NCBI GenBank assembly: GCA_019634415.1
Contig: JAHQVJ010000029.1
Location: 1-58,897 of the forward strand
Direction of reading: 5' to 3'
Length of the DNA: 58,897 bases
Origin: Myxococcales bacterium
GTDB lineage: Bacteria; Myxococcota_A; UBA796; GCA-2862545
In this document: piece by piece, positions 8,413 through 16,826 of the stretch
Layout: each line of letters opens with the position of its first letter
Position numbering within the stretch: the stretch's first letter is position 1
The notes under the pieces: generated by a model
Seen by the model: the letters and a program-made list of their open reading frames with translations, nothing else
What the model was told of the DNA's origin: nothing
The model's database searches: none
Program-made: the position numbers and the translations under genes

Positions 8413-8475
8413 ATGCTCACTCGGGCCCACCACCATCATCACCATGTGCACCCCTCGGGGGCGGCGCAGGTGTAG
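8413..8475 (+). CDS. hisL: Histidine operon leader peptide
   Basis: A 20-residue ORF, MLTRAHHHHHHVHPSGAAQV, with six consecutive His codons (8428-8445) and a seventh at 8449, about 100 bp upstream of hisG on the same strand. His-rich leaders of this kind sense charged tRNA-His: a ribosome stalling on the His codons changes how the following RNA folds. The stop at 8473-8475 lies just past the segment 8457-8466 that can pair with the attenuator stem, which is the spacing expected of attenuation. The sequence differs from the enterobacterial HisL except for the His run. Confidence 0.88.
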   Translation: MLTRAHHHHHHVHPSGAAQV

Positions 8476-8525
8476 GCGGTCCACGACCGAGCAACTCACC
8501 CCACGCCGGCCCCTAGGGTCGGCGT
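8457..8525 (+). terminator. his attenuator: alternative antiterminator and terminator stems
   Basis: A 10-bp stem (8503-8512 with 8516-8525, one G-U pair, loop CTA) can form a strong hairpin. Its left arm can instead pair at 9 of 10 positions with GGGGGCGGCG at 8457-8466, inside the end of hisL. The two folds exclude each other. A ribosome finishing hisL would cover 8457-8466 and let the hairpin form; one stalled on the His run would leave it free for the antiterminator. No T-run follows the hairpin, so termination may need Rho or other help. Confidence 0.7.
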
Positions 8526-8578
8526 TGGTGCATCTGGGCATCTCGTCGACCGGCTCGGCTTCGTCACGAGGTCTCCCC

Positions 8579-9310
8579 ATGCCCCTGAACCTGGCCCTTC
8601 CGAAGGGTCGAATGTACGACGGCGTCGTTCGCTTGCTGGGCGACGCCGGCATCGCGGTGCGCACCAGCCCCCGCGGCTATCGCCCCACCGTGTCGCTGCC
8701 CGACGTCGACACCAAGGTGCTCAAGCCCCAGAGTGTGGTGGAGATGGTGGACGCCGGCACCCGCGACCTGGGCTTCGCGGGCGCGGACTGGGTGGCGGAG
8801 CTCGACGCCACGAACCTGGTGGACGTGCTCGACACGGGGCTCGATCCGGTGCGCTTGGTGGCGGCCGCCCCCGTGGAGCTGCTGGTGGACGGGGCGCTGC
8901 CCGAGCGTCCGCTGCGGGTGGCCAGTGAGTACGCGCTGTTGGCGCAGGGCTGGATGCGGCCAGGCGATCGCTTCGTGCGCTCCTGGGGCGCCACGGAGGT
9001 GCTGCCCCCCGAGGACGCAGACTGCATCATCGACAACACGGCCACGGGCAGCACGCTGCGGGCCAACGGTCTGCAGATCGTCGACGAGCTGATGGTGTCG
9101 AGCACGCGGCTCGTGGCCAGCCGCCGCGCGATGGACGATCCAGCGCTTCGCTCCCGCATCGAGCAGCTGGCCATGATGCTGTCGGCGGTGGTGCAGGCTC
9201 GGTCGCGCGTGATGGTGGAGGTGAACGTGCGTGGCGACGGGCTGCAGGAGCTGCTGGAGGCGCTGCCGAGCATGCGCGTGCCCACGGTGGCGGAGCTGGC
9301 GGGATCCTAG
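8579..9310 (+). CDS. hisG: ATP phosphoribosyltransferase, long form cut by an in-frame amber
   Basis: First enzyme of histidine synthesis (ATP + PRPP to phosphoribosyl-ATP). The catalytic domain is intact: LALPKGRMYD at the start, GFAGADWVAEL, DCIIDNTATGSTLRANGL. The 243-residue product stops at TAG (9308-9310) after TVAELAGS. The same frame then stays open for 38 codons (9311-9424) that read as the rest of a HisG regulatory domain (GFAVRAAVPRRV, PRLKEAGGTDIVV) and end at a TGA overlapping the hisC ATG. The full gene would be 8579-9427, about 282 residues, a normal long-form HisG. As read, half of the C-terminal histidine-binding domain is lost. A recent nonsense mutation, a sequence error or readthrough are all possible. 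Confidence 0.9.
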   Translation: MPLNLALPKGRMYDGVVRLLGDAGIAVRTSPRGYRPTVSLPDVDTKVLKPQSVVEMVDAGTRDLGFAGADWVAELDATNLVDVLDTGLDPVRLVAAAPVELLVDGALPERPLRVASEYALLAQGWMRPGDRFVRSWGATEVLPPEDADCIIDNTATGSTLRANGLQIVDELMVSSTRLVASRRAMDDPALRSRIEQLAMMLSAVVQARSRVMVEVNVRGDGLQELLEALPSMRVPTVAELAGS

Positions 9311-9423
9311 GGGTTCGCCGTGCGGGCGGCGGTGCCGCGCAGGGTGCTGCCTGTGGTGGTGCCGCGCCTCAAGGAAGCAGGCGGCACCGACATCGTGGTG
9401 ACCGAGCTCGTGGGGATCGTGCC

Positions 9424-10479
9424 ATGAGGGCGCAGCTACAGCCCGTGCCCACGGTGGCTGCGCTGCAGCCCTACAGCACTTCGCCGCTGCCGCACCCATG
9501 CGACCTGCGGCTCGACGGCAACGAAGGCTACGACTCGCCGCCCGAGGTGGTGCAGGGACTGGCTCAGGCCGATCCGTCGGTGGTCCGGCGCTATCCGACC
9601 ACCCGCGCGCTGGTGGAGCGCCTGGCGGACCGCCATGGGGTGTCCCCCGACCAGATCCTGGTCACGGCGGGCGCCGACGATGCCCTGGATCGGGCATGCC
9701 GAGCGCTGCTCTGCCCGGGGCGTCGCCTGCTCGCGCCCGTGCCCACCTTCGCGATGATGCTGCACTACGCTCGCTTGTCGGGGGCTGGTGTGGACGAGGT
9801 GCCCTGGCCCGCCGGTCCGTACCCGGTGGACGAGCTGTGTGCGCGCATCGAGCCTGCCACCACCGCGGTGGCCATGGTGACGCCCAACAACCCGACGGGG
9901 TTGCAGGCCACGGGGGACGACCTGCGCCGGCTGTCCGCCGAGGCACCGCTGGTGTGGCTCGACCACGCCTACGTGGAGTTCGGCGCCGTCGATCTGACGC
10001 CACTGGCCATGGAGCTGGGCAACGTGTTGGTGTTCCGCACCCTGTCGAAGGCCTGGGGGCTGGCGGGGCTGCGGGTGGGCTACGTGATGGGCCCGGCCGA
10101 GATCGTGGGCTGGCTGTCGCGGGTGGGGCTGCCCTACCCGGTGAGCGGTCTGTCGCTGTGGCTGGCGATGCGCTGCCTGGCGGACGAGGCGCCGGTCGCC
10201 ACCTTCGTGGCCGACGTGGTGCGGCGGCGCGCCGTCGTGTCACAGCAGCTGACCGATGCGGGCTTCGCCGTGCCCGACAGCGGGGGGAACTTCGTGCTGG
10301 CGCGCGGACCGGGGGCACTGCCGCTCCGGCTGGCGCTGGCGGAGCGCGGCATCGCCGTGCGCGGCTGGACGGGCGAGCCCCTACTGGCCGACGCCATCCG
10401 CCTCACGGTGCCGTCGAACGACCGAGACCAGGCGCGCCTGCTCGCAGCGCTGACGGCGATCCTCGGAGGTGCGGCATGA
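9424..10479 (+). CDS. hisC: Histidinol-phosphate aminotransferase
   Basis: A 351-residue class I/II PLP aminotransferase converting imidazole-acetol phosphate to histidinol phosphate. Family features are LDGNEGYDSPP near the N-terminus, TPNNPTGL (about residue 160), LDHAYVEF with the PLP-ring Asp and Tyr, and the lysine motif TLSKAWGLAGLRVGY. The ATG overlaps the TGA that ends the extended hisG frame, and the gene's own TGA overlaps the hisB start, so translation of the operon is coupled throughout. Confidence 0.95.
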   Translation: MRAQLQPVPTVAALQPYSTSPLPHPCDLRLDGNEGYDSPPEVVQGLAQADPSVVRRYPTTRALVERLADRHGVSPDQILVTAGADDALDRACRALLCPGRRLLAPVPTFAMMLHYARLSGAGVDEVPWPAGPYPVDELCARIEPATTAVAMVTPNNPTGLQATGDDLRRLSAEAPLVWLDHAYVEFGAVDLTPLAMELGNVLVFRTLSKAWGLAGLRVGYVMGPAEIVGWLSRVGLPYPVSGLSLWLAMRCLADEAPVATFVADVVRRRAVVSQQLTDAGFAVPDSGGNFVLARGPGALPLRLALAERGIAVRGWTGEPLLADAIRLTVPSNDRDQARLLAALTAILGGAA

Positions 10480-11060
10480 GCCGCCAGGCCACGGTGAGCC
10501 GCACCACGCGGGAGACGGAGATCACGGTCGCGCTGGCGCTGGACGGCAGCGGTCGAGCGGCGGTGTCGACGGGGGTGGGGTTCCTCGATCACATGGTGCA
10601 CACCCTGGCGCGGTTCGCGCGCTTCGATCTGGAGCTGTCCTGTGCCGGAGACCTGCACGTGGACGCCCACCACACCACCGAGGACTGCGCGCTGGCCCTG
10701 GGCACGGCGCTGGATCAGGCCCTGGGGGAGCGGCGGGGGATCGCGCGCTTCGGCCACGCCTATGCCCCGCTCGACGAGGCGCTGGCGCGGGCGGTGGTGG
10801 ATCTGTCGGGTCGGCCCTGGCCCGAGGTGGAGCTGGGCTTGAAGCGGGAGCGGCTCGGCACGCTCGACACCGACGATCTGGTGCACTTCGTGCAGTCCGT
10901 CGCCATCGCGAGCCGCAGTGCCGTGCACCTCGACGTGCTGCGGGGGCGCTACGACCATCACCGGGCGGAGGCGGCCTTCAAGGCGCTCGCCCTGGCGCTG
11001 CGCCAGGCGGTGCGGTCGGACGGCTCCTCCGAGGTGCCCTCCACGAAGGGGGTGCTCTGA
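10476..11060 (+). CDS. hisB: Imidazoleglycerol-phosphate dehydratase
   Basis: A 194-residue monofunctional HisB, the usual length for the dehydratase alone, with no histidinol-phosphatase domain attached. Metal-binding motifs are present: DHMVH, HHTTEDCALALG and the late RSAVHLDVL and YDHHRAEAAFKALA. It dehydrates imidazole glycerol phosphate. It overlaps hisC by 4 nt and shares an A with the hisH start (TGATG). The histidinol-phosphate phosphatase step has no gene in this operon. Confidence 0.95.
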   Translation: MSRQATVSRTTRETEITVALALDGSGRAAVSTGVGFLDHMVHTLARFARFDLELSCAGDLHVDAHHTTEDCALALGTALDQALGERRGIARFGHAYAPLDEALARAVVDLSGRPWPEVELGLKRERLGTLDTDDLVHFVQSVAIASRSAVHLDVLRGRYDHHRAEAAFKALALALRQAVRSDGSSEVPSTKGVL

Positions 11061-11644
11061 TGGTGATCGTTCGAACGGGTACGGCGAACCACGCCAGCGT
11101 GGTGGCCGCGCTGCGGCGGTGTGGGGTGGAGCCCGAGCCCACGACGGATCCCGAGGTGGTGCGCTCGGCGGAGCGGGTGGTGTTGCCCGGGGTGGGGACC
11201 TTCGGGGCGGCCATGGCCGCACTGCGGGAGGCCGGGCTGGTGGAGGCCCTGCAGGAGCGTGTGCGTGCGGATCGCCCCCTGCTGGCGGTCTGCGTGGGCA
11301 TGCAGGTGCTGTGCGATGCGAGCGAGGAGAGTCCGGGCGTGCAAGGTCTGTCGGTGGTGTCCGCGCGGGTCGCGCGCTTCGAGGGGGACCTGCGGGTTCC
11401 GCACATGGGCTGGTCGGCGGTGCAGGCCACCGCTGGAGCCGTCGGGATCGACGACGGCTACGCCTACTTCGCCCACAGCTATCGGCTGTCCGAGCTGCCC
11501 GAGGGCTTCGAGGGAGCGGTGGCAGACCACGGCGGCGCCTTCGTGGCTGCGATGCAGCGCGGGTCGTTGCTCGCGCTGCAGTGTCACCCCGAGCTGTCGG
11601 GTCGCTGGGGCGCCGGCGTTCTTCGCAGCTGGGTGGAGGACTGA
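11060..11644 (+). CDS. hisH: Imidazole glycerol phosphate synthase, glutaminase subunit
   Basis: A 194-residue class I glutamine amidotransferase subunit. The nucleophile elbow is LLAVCVGMQVL (Cys), and the His-Glu pair is in LQCHPELSG. VLPGVGTFGAAM corresponds to the oxyanion region. It supplies ammonia to HisF. The start was taken at the ATG overlapping the hisB stop (TGATG). A slightly unusual CVGMQ replaces the common CLGMQ. Confidence 0.94.
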   Translation: MVIVRTGTANHASVVAALRRCGVEPEPTTDPEVVRSAERVVLPGVGTFGAAMAALREAGLVEALQERVRADRPLLAVCVGMQVLCDASEESPGVQGLSVVSARVARFEGDLRVPHMGWSAVQATAGAVGIDDGYAYFAHSYRLSELPEGFEGAVADHGGAFVAAMQRGSLLALQCHPELSGRWGAGVLRSWVED

Positions 11645-12396
11645 TGCCACTGCCACGGATCATCTGTTGCTTGGACGTGCGGGACGGGCGCGTGGTGAAG
11701 GGCGTGCAGTTCCAGGGGCTGCGGGACGCCGGTGACCCCGTCGAGCTGGCCGCCAGCTACGAGGCGCAGGGAGCCGACGAGATCGTCATCCTGGACGTGG
11801 CCGCGACCCCCGAGGGTCGAGCGAACGCGGCGGAGACGGTGGCTGCGGTGCGAGCCGAGCTGTCGATTCCGCTCACGGTGGGCGGCGGCGTGCGCAGCGA
11901 AGCGGACGCGGGCAGGCTGCTCGACGCCGGTGCCGACAAGGTCGCGGTGAACACCGCGGCGGTGCGGGATCCGAGCTTGGTGCAGCGTCTGGCCGAGCGC
12001 TTCGGCGTGCAGTGCACCATCCTGGCGCTCGACGCGGCGCGGCGCGGTGCCGGCTGGGAGACGGTGGTGCGATCGGGCCAGGAGCGCACCGGTCGGCACG
12101 CATCGGACTGGGCGCGGGAAGCGGTGTCGCTGGGAGCGGGGGAGATCCTGCTCACGAGCTGGGACCGCGACGGCACCGGCCAGGGCTACGACGTGGCACT
12201 GATCCGCGAGGTGGCGGACGCCGTGCAGGTGCCGGTGATCGCCTCGGGCGGGGCGGCCACGCCGGAGCACCTCGCGGCCGCGCTGCGCGTGGGGGCCGAG
12301 GCCGTGCTGGCCGCGACCATCTTTCACGACGCCCACACCACCGTGGGACACGTCAAGCACGCCCTGGTGCAGCAGGGCTTGGAGGTGCGGCCATGA
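11644..12396 (+). CDS. hisF: Imidazole glycerol phosphate synthase, cyclase subunit
   Basis: A 250-residue (beta-alpha)8 barrel. The two catalytic Asp residues are in CLDVRDGRVVKG near residue 11 and LALDAARRG near 130. The phosphate-binding loops TVGGGVRS and LLTSWDRDGTGQGYD are present. With HisH it forms IGP and AICAR from PRFAR. It begins with an ATG overlapping the hisH stop (ATGA-type junction) and overlaps hisA by 4 nt. Confidence 0.95.
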   Translation: MPLPRIICCLDVRDGRVVKGVQFQGLRDAGDPVELAASYEAQGADEIVILDVAATPEGRANAAETVAAVRAELSIPLTVGGGVRSEADAGRLLDAGADKVAVNTAAVRDPSLVQRLAERFGVQCTILALDAARRGAGWETVVRSGQERTGRHASDWAREAVSLGAGEILLTSWDRDGTGQGYDVALIREVADAVQVPVIASGGAATPEHLAAALRVGAEAVLAATIFHDAHTTVGHVKHALVQQGLEVRP

Positions 12397-13670
12397 TCGT
12401 GCCGAGCATCGATCTTCAGGGCGGACAGGCTGTCCAGCTGGTGGGCGGCGAGCGCCTTGCGGTGGAGGCGGGCGATCCGCTGCCCATCGCCGAGCGCTTC
12501 TCGGTGGTGGGGCCGGTGGCCGTGATCGATCTGGACGCCGCCATGGGAACGGGCGACAACGCGGCGCTGGTGGAGGCGCTGTGCCGGCGGGTGCGCTGCC
12601 GTGTGGGGGGCGGGATCCGCAGCGTGGACACGGCACTCCGCTGGCTCGATGCAGGTGCCGAGCAGGTGATCCTGGGCACGGCGGCCACTCCGGAGCTGCT
12701 GTCGCAGCTGCCGCGACAGCGCGTGATTGCGGCGTTGGACGCCCGTGGCGACGAGGTGGTGGTGGAGGGCTGGCGCACCCGCACCGGCGCGAGCGTGGTG
12801 GAGCGCATGGCCGTGCTGCGCGACCACGTGGCGGGCTTCCTGGTGACGCTGGTGGATCTGGAGGGGCGGCTTCAGGGCACCGATCTGTCGCGGGTGGAGG
12901 CGCTGCGGCCACACCTCGGAGAGGCCGCGCTCACGGTGGCGGGGGGCATCACCACCCCCGAGGAGGTGGCCGCGCTGGATGCCATGGGCATGGACGCGCA
13001 GGTGGGCATGGCGCTGTACACGGGGCGGATGTCGCTGGGAGACGCGGTGGCGGCCTGCTTGAGGTCGGATCGCGCGGACGGGCTGTGGCCCACGGTGGTG
13101 ACGGACGCCCACGGGGTGGCGCTGGGGCTTGCGTACTCCGACGCCGACACCCTGCGGGAGGCTGTCGACACGCGCTGCGGCGTGTATCGGTCACGCAAGC
13201 GTGGGCGCTGGAAGAAGGGGGAGACCTCGGGGGCGGTGCAGCGGCTGCTGGCCGTGGATGCCGACTGCGATCGCGATGCGCTGCGGTTCGTGGTGGCGCA
13301 GGCGCCGCCGGGCTTCTGCCACCTGGGAACGCACGGCTGCTTCGGCGCGGATGCGGGGCTGCCAGCGCTGGCACGGCGGCTGCGGGAGCGTCTGTCGGCG
13401 GCTCCCGAGCGCCCACAGGCGAAGGGGAGCTACACCCACCGGCTGCTGTCGGATCCGAAGCTGCTGGCGGCGAAGCTGCGCGAGGAGGCGCAGGAGCTGG
13501 CCGAGGCCGAGGGCTCGGAGCACGTTGCCCACGAGGTGGCGGACGTGCTGTACTTCGCGATGGTGGCGATGGTGCGGGGCGGCGTGGGGCTCGAGGCGGT
13601 GGAGGCGGAGCTCGATCGACGTGCTCTGCGGGTGCGGAGGCGTCGCGGCGACGCCAAGGAGGGGTCGTGA
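12393..13670 (+). CDS. hisA-hisIE: HisA-HisI-HisE trifunctional fusion
   Basis: One 425-residue frame carries three activities. Residues 1-230 are the HisA barrel (ProFAR isomerase): VPSIDLQGGQAVQL with the catalytic Asp, VIDLDAAMGTGDN, IAALDARGDEV. Residues 231-325 are HisI (phosphoribosyl-AMP cyclohydrolase): RSRKRGRWKKGETSG, DADCDRDALRF and zinc-site GFCHLGTHGCF. Residues 335-425 are HisE (phosphoribosyl-ATP pyrophosphatase): SYTHRLLSDPKLLAAKLREE and HEVADVLYF. HisIE fusions are common; joining HisA in front is not, and would place steps 2 to 4 of the pathway on one chain. No stop or start signal separates the parts. Confidence 0.92.
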   Translation: MIVPSIDLQGGQAVQLVGGERLAVEAGDPLPIAERFSVVGPVAVIDLDAAMGTGDNAALVEALCRRVRCRVGGGIRSVDTALRWLDAGAEQVILGTAATPELLSQLPRQRVIAALDARGDEVVVEGWRTRTGASVVERMAVLRDHVAGFLVTLVDLEGRLQGTDLSRVEALRPHLGEAALTVAGGITTPEEVAALDAMGMDAQVGMALYTGRMSLGDAVAACLRSDRADGLWPTVVTDAHGVALGLAYSDADTLREAVDTRCGVYRSRKRGRWKKGETSGAVQRLLAVDADCDRDALRFVVAQAPPGFCHLGTHGCFGADAGLPALARRLRERLSAAPERPQAKGSYTHRLLSDPKLLAAKLREEAQELAEAEGSEHVAHEVADVLYFAMVAMVRGGVGLEAVEAELDRRALRVRRRRGDAKEGS

Positions 13671-14929
13671 TGCTCAGGCGCATGGGGCTCGAGGACGTGG
13701 CGGCGCGGGCGGAGGCGCGGCGGGGGGCGGTGGATGCCGACACGCTACAGCAGGCGCGCGTCATCGTGGACGACGTGGCGCAGGGGGGCGAGGCCGCGCT
13801 GCTGCGCTGGGCCGAGCAGCTCGGCGATTGGCAGCCCGGGCAGCCCTGGGTGCTGGGGCGCGAGGCGCTGCAGGCGGCGCTCGACGCCATCGATCCGGAG
13901 GTGCGCGGGGTGCTGGAGCGCACCGCTGCGCGCATCGAGCGGTTCGCCACCGCGCAGCGGCAAGCGGTGACGGAGATCGATCTACCCATCGAGGGCGGGA
14001 TCGTGGGGCATCGTCTGGCGCCGGTGGAGCGTGCCGGTTGCTATGCGCCCGGCGGGCGGTATCCGCTGCCGTCGTCGGTGCTGATGACGGCGGTGACCGC
14101 GCGTGCGGCAGGCGTGCAGCAGGTGTGGGTGGCATCGCCGCGCCCGGCGGCCGTCACCCTGGCCGCGGCGGCGGTGGCGGGGGCGGACGGGGTGCTGGCC
14201 ATCGGCGGGGCGCAGGCGGTGGCGGCGCTCGCCTTCGGTGCCGGGCCGGTGCCCGCGGTGGACGTGGTCTGCGGGCCCGGCAACCGGTGGGTGACGGCGG
14301 CGAAGCAGCTGGTGGCGGGTCGGGTGGGAATCGATCTGCTGGCGGGTCCGTCGGAGCTGATGGTGATCGCCGACGGATCGGCGGATCCGGAGGTGGTGGC
14401 GAGCGATCTGCTGGCGCAGGCGGAGCACGACGAGGACGCGGTGGTGTGGTTGGTGACGCCGTCGGAGCGCCTCGCCGAGGCCGTGGATGCGGCGCTCGCG
14501 CGGCAGCTGGAGACGTTGCCGACGGCAGCGGTGGCCCGGACGGCGCTCGCGCAGGGGGCTGCGATCGTGGTGGCGGACTGGGCGCAGGCGTGCGAGGTGG
14601 CGGACGCCGTGGCGCCGGAGCACCTGGAGCTGTTGGGGGAGGGTGCAGAGCAGCTGGAGTCGGAGCTGCGTCACTGGGGGGGCTTGTTCGTGGGGTCGGG
14701 GGCGGCGGAGGTGCTGGGCGACTACGGCGCGGGACCCAACCACACGCTGCCGACGGGAGGCACGGCGCGCTTCAGCGGAGGCTTGTCCGTGTTCCAGTTC
14801 CTGCGGATCCGGACCGTGATGAAGCTCGATGCTCCCAGTGCTGTGCTGGTGGACGATGCCGTGGCGCTGGCGAGCCTGGAGGGGCTGCAAGCGCATGGGC
14901 GATCGGCGGCGAGGCGTAGGTCAGGGTGA
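13670..14929 (+). CDS. hisD: Histidinol dehydrogenase
   Basis: A 419-residue zinc enzyme for the last two NAD-dependent oxidations to histidine. Motifs in order: GCYAPGGRYPLPSSVLM, DVVCGPGNRWV, LLAQAEHDEDA (zinc Gln and His), AVAPEHLEL (catalytic Glu-His) and GPNHTLPTGGTARFSGGLS (zinc site). AAGGAGG lies 7-8 nt before the ATG, which overlaps the hisA-IE stop as TGATG. It ends the seven-gene operon. Confidence 0.95.
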   Translation: MLRRMGLEDVAARAEARRGAVDADTLQQARVIVDDVAQGGEAALLRWAEQLGDWQPGQPWVLGREALQAALDAIDPEVRGVLERTAARIERFATAQRQAVTEIDLPIEGGIVGHRLAPVERAGCYAPGGRYPLPSSVLMTAVTARAAGVQQVWVASPRPAAVTLAAAAVAGADGVLAIGGAQAVAALAFGAGPVPAVDVVCGPGNRWVTAAKQLVAGRVGIDLLAGPSELMVIADGSADPEVVASDLLAQAEHDEDAVVWLVTPSERLAEAVDAALARQLETLPTAAVARTALAQGAAIVVADWAQACEVADAVAPEHLELLGEGAEQLESELRHWGGLFVGSGAAEVLGDYGAGPNHTLPTGGTARFSGGLSVFQFLRIRTVMKLDAPSAVLVDDAVALASLEGLQAHGRSAARRRSG

Positions 14930-15073
14930 AGCGCTGTCTGGGCAACAGCACTGGTTGCGCAAACGCCTGCCGACTACGGGCCTCGAATCTCCGCCTTGGC
15001 ACGTTCGCTCGTTCGGAGTACGAGCTTGGTGCATCCAGGGCCCAAGGGTCGCATGCACAGTTGTGAGGTGTTT

Positions 15074-15782
15074 GTGAACGCAGACGCCATGCGGCGAGTA
15101 ATGGCCGCGGGGCTCGTGATGGCACTTGCCGTGCTCCTGCTCACTTTGTGGGGCTGGCCCGACACAGAGCCCGGCGCCGTTGCCCTGAGCGCTCGTGTGA
15201 CGGCGCCCACGGCCGAGTCTGATCGTGCGCCCGTGGTGCCTCCTGCGGCGTCTGTCGAGGCTCCTGCAGGGCTCGTCGCCCATGCGCGAACCACGTGGGA
15301 GCGAGCTGCATTCACCCTTGCGGAGGAGCAAGGGCGCGACGTCGTGCGCTGCGCGCTTGGAGTGCCGATCGGCATGAGCGATCTCGTGCCGACCGGAGAC
15401 GGTGACGACGTCGAGGCCAGCGGCTCCGTGTGGTGACGGGGAACCGCTGGCCTGCCATGCGCAGCCCGTGGCACTCGACGAGCTACCGGACGGAGTGGAC
15501 AATGGCGATCTCGTCATGCACGTGCTCGACGAGCAAGGGCGCGAGGTGAGCCAGCAGGTGACGCTGTTCGGAGCTGCAGGGGCGCAGCTGGACGACGAGC
15601 TTGCGGATCTCGAGGCGTACGCGTCTGCCTACGATCGCGCGCTCGATCGGCCGGAGCTGGATCCGGCCGCACGGGCGCTGCTCGAGGAATGGGCCGCGTC
15701 CCGAGCCCAGTGGCGGCAATGGCGGCTGAGCCTCCCACGCTCGCGCGTTGCTGGTGCTGTCTGGCTACGACGCCGCCGTTGA
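15074..15782 (+). pseudogene. Frameshifted membrane-anchored protein gene
   Basis: Two reading frames look like halves of one gene. The first (GTG 15074, GAGG upstream, stop 15436) has an N-terminal hydrophobic segment (VMAAGLVMALAVLLLTLWG) and an Ala/Pro linker. The second is open to 15782 and continues with Cys- and Asp-rich, then Glu/Ala helical sequence (DELADLEAYASAYDRAL). Skipping one base near 15430 would join them into about 235 residues. I recognise no family. A sequence error or a real frameshift are equally possible; two separate short genes are less likely because the second lacks a start signal. Confidence 0.45.
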
Positions 15783-15798
15783 CGAGCTGTCCGTCAAG

Positions 15799-15826
15799 CC
15801 TCAGGCCGTCGAACGTAGGCCTGAGG
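15799..15826. terminator. Terminator-like inverted repeat between convergent genes
   Basis: CCTCAGGCC and GGCCTGAGG are perfect 9-bp arms around a 10-base loop. The repeat lies between the ends of two convergent genes (15782 and 15910), so it may stop transcription from either side. There is no T-run. Confidence 0.5.
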
Positions 15827-15909
15827 TGCGCTCGGTGTCCAGTGTGACGCGGCGAGGCGTAGGCCCAGCTCATTGCGTGAGCTCCGCCCCAACTTCAGGG
15901 CATGGCATA

Positions 15910-16479
15910 TCAGGGCGAGGCCATGATCGCGCACCCCACCAGGACACCCACTAGGCCCACCCCAGCCTGGCCCCACCGCCATGTCGACGGTCCCCGGGTG
16001 CTTCCAAGAAGACAGGCAACCAGCGTCATCGTGCCGCACAGGACGAACAGCCAGCCGAACACAGAGTCATCCCAGGCCCCGAGGTCGCGGCTGCGCCCGA
16101 CCGCGATCAGAACGGCCAGAACGGCGAGCAAGGACAACTGAACCGCCTCGAAGCGAGCGAAGCGGTGCTCCTCTGCCCATTCCAGCATCTCCCGTGTGTT
16201 CCTCGGCTTCCTGGAGGACGCGAGCGGCGAGCCGCGCTTCGTGAGACCGTCGAACAAGACGAAGAGCACGACGCCTGCAGCGGCCACGGGAGTCAACACC
16301 ATCGCCTGCCCGATCCACCACGGAACCACGAGCCCCAGGCCCAACAGCAGCCCCAAGCCGGCGAAGCCAGAAGCGACTGCTCCGTTCGACGCGCGCCCCG
16401 AGACGATGGCTAGGAGCGACGACAAGAAATTCAGGACCTGCAGTCCGGCAAGTACCAGCTGTGCGCCCCACAGCATCAT
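15910..16479 (-). CDS. Small integral membrane protein, unknown
   Basis: A 189-residue protein with about five hydrophobic segments: LVLAGLQVLNFLSSLLAIV, GFAGLGLLLGLGLVVPW, VLTPVAAAGVVLFVLF, AVQLSLLAVLAVLIAV, VFGWLFVLCGTMTLVACLL and a last one near the C-terminus. A short charged loop (KRGSPLASSRKPRN) sits in the middle. I took the ATG at 16479, after GGAGAGG, because the longer upstream extension is non-hydrophobic and unlike the rest. No family recognised. Confidence 0.6.
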   Translation of the reverse strand: MMLWGAQLVLAGLQVLNFLSSLLAIVSGRASNGAVASGFAGLGLLLGLGLVVPWWIGQAMVLTPVAAAGVVLFVLFDGLTKRGSPLASSRKPRNTREMLEWAEEHRFARFEAVQLSLLAVLAVLIAVGRSRDLGAWDDSVFGWLFVLCGTMTLVACLLGSTRGPSTWRWGQAGVGLVGVLVGCAIMASP

Positions 16480-16826
16480 ATTCAACGAAACCTCTCCATC
16501 ACCCGCCGCCGTAGGCGAGGCGAGTCGAAACACCCTGGGTGGGGACCCCTGAGATCTTGTGCCAAATGGCCAAGGCGATGCCTCAGATTCTGCTCTGTTT
16601 AACTCTAGCAGCCGTGTAGTCCCGATGGTGTGCCGTCGACTCGCACGGACGCGGCGTGGGCCATCGAGATGTGCTGAAGGCTGAAGTCCTCGGGGCTTTC
16701 GCCGTGCTTGGTGCACCCGCATGGGGGCTCGACCGATGCAGAACGGCAGCGCAACCCGGTTCTCACTCGGAGGTCCACACGAGGGGGGGACTGGGCGCAC
16801 GCGGTTTTCTCACCCGTAGCTCGGGA
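16480..16826. other. Intergenic stretch, nothing recognised
   Basis: About 350 bp between two minus-strand genes. I see no convincing ORF, repeat or RNA. A short AT-richer patch around 16600 (tttaactctagc) could hold the promoter of the downstream membrane-protein gene. Confidence 0.4.

Noticed and set aside
5700..8516. Long plus-strand ORF of 938 codons opposite the M1 peptidase
   Set aside because: It is the antisense shadow of a GC-rich gene: His/Arg-rich, without domain patterns, while the minus strand has a perfect HExxH-X18-E protease.
9308..9310. Genome-wide reassignment of UAG
   Set aside because: TAG serves as the normal stop of several intact genes here (TetR, CapA-like, beta-propeller, hisL), so only a local event is plausible.
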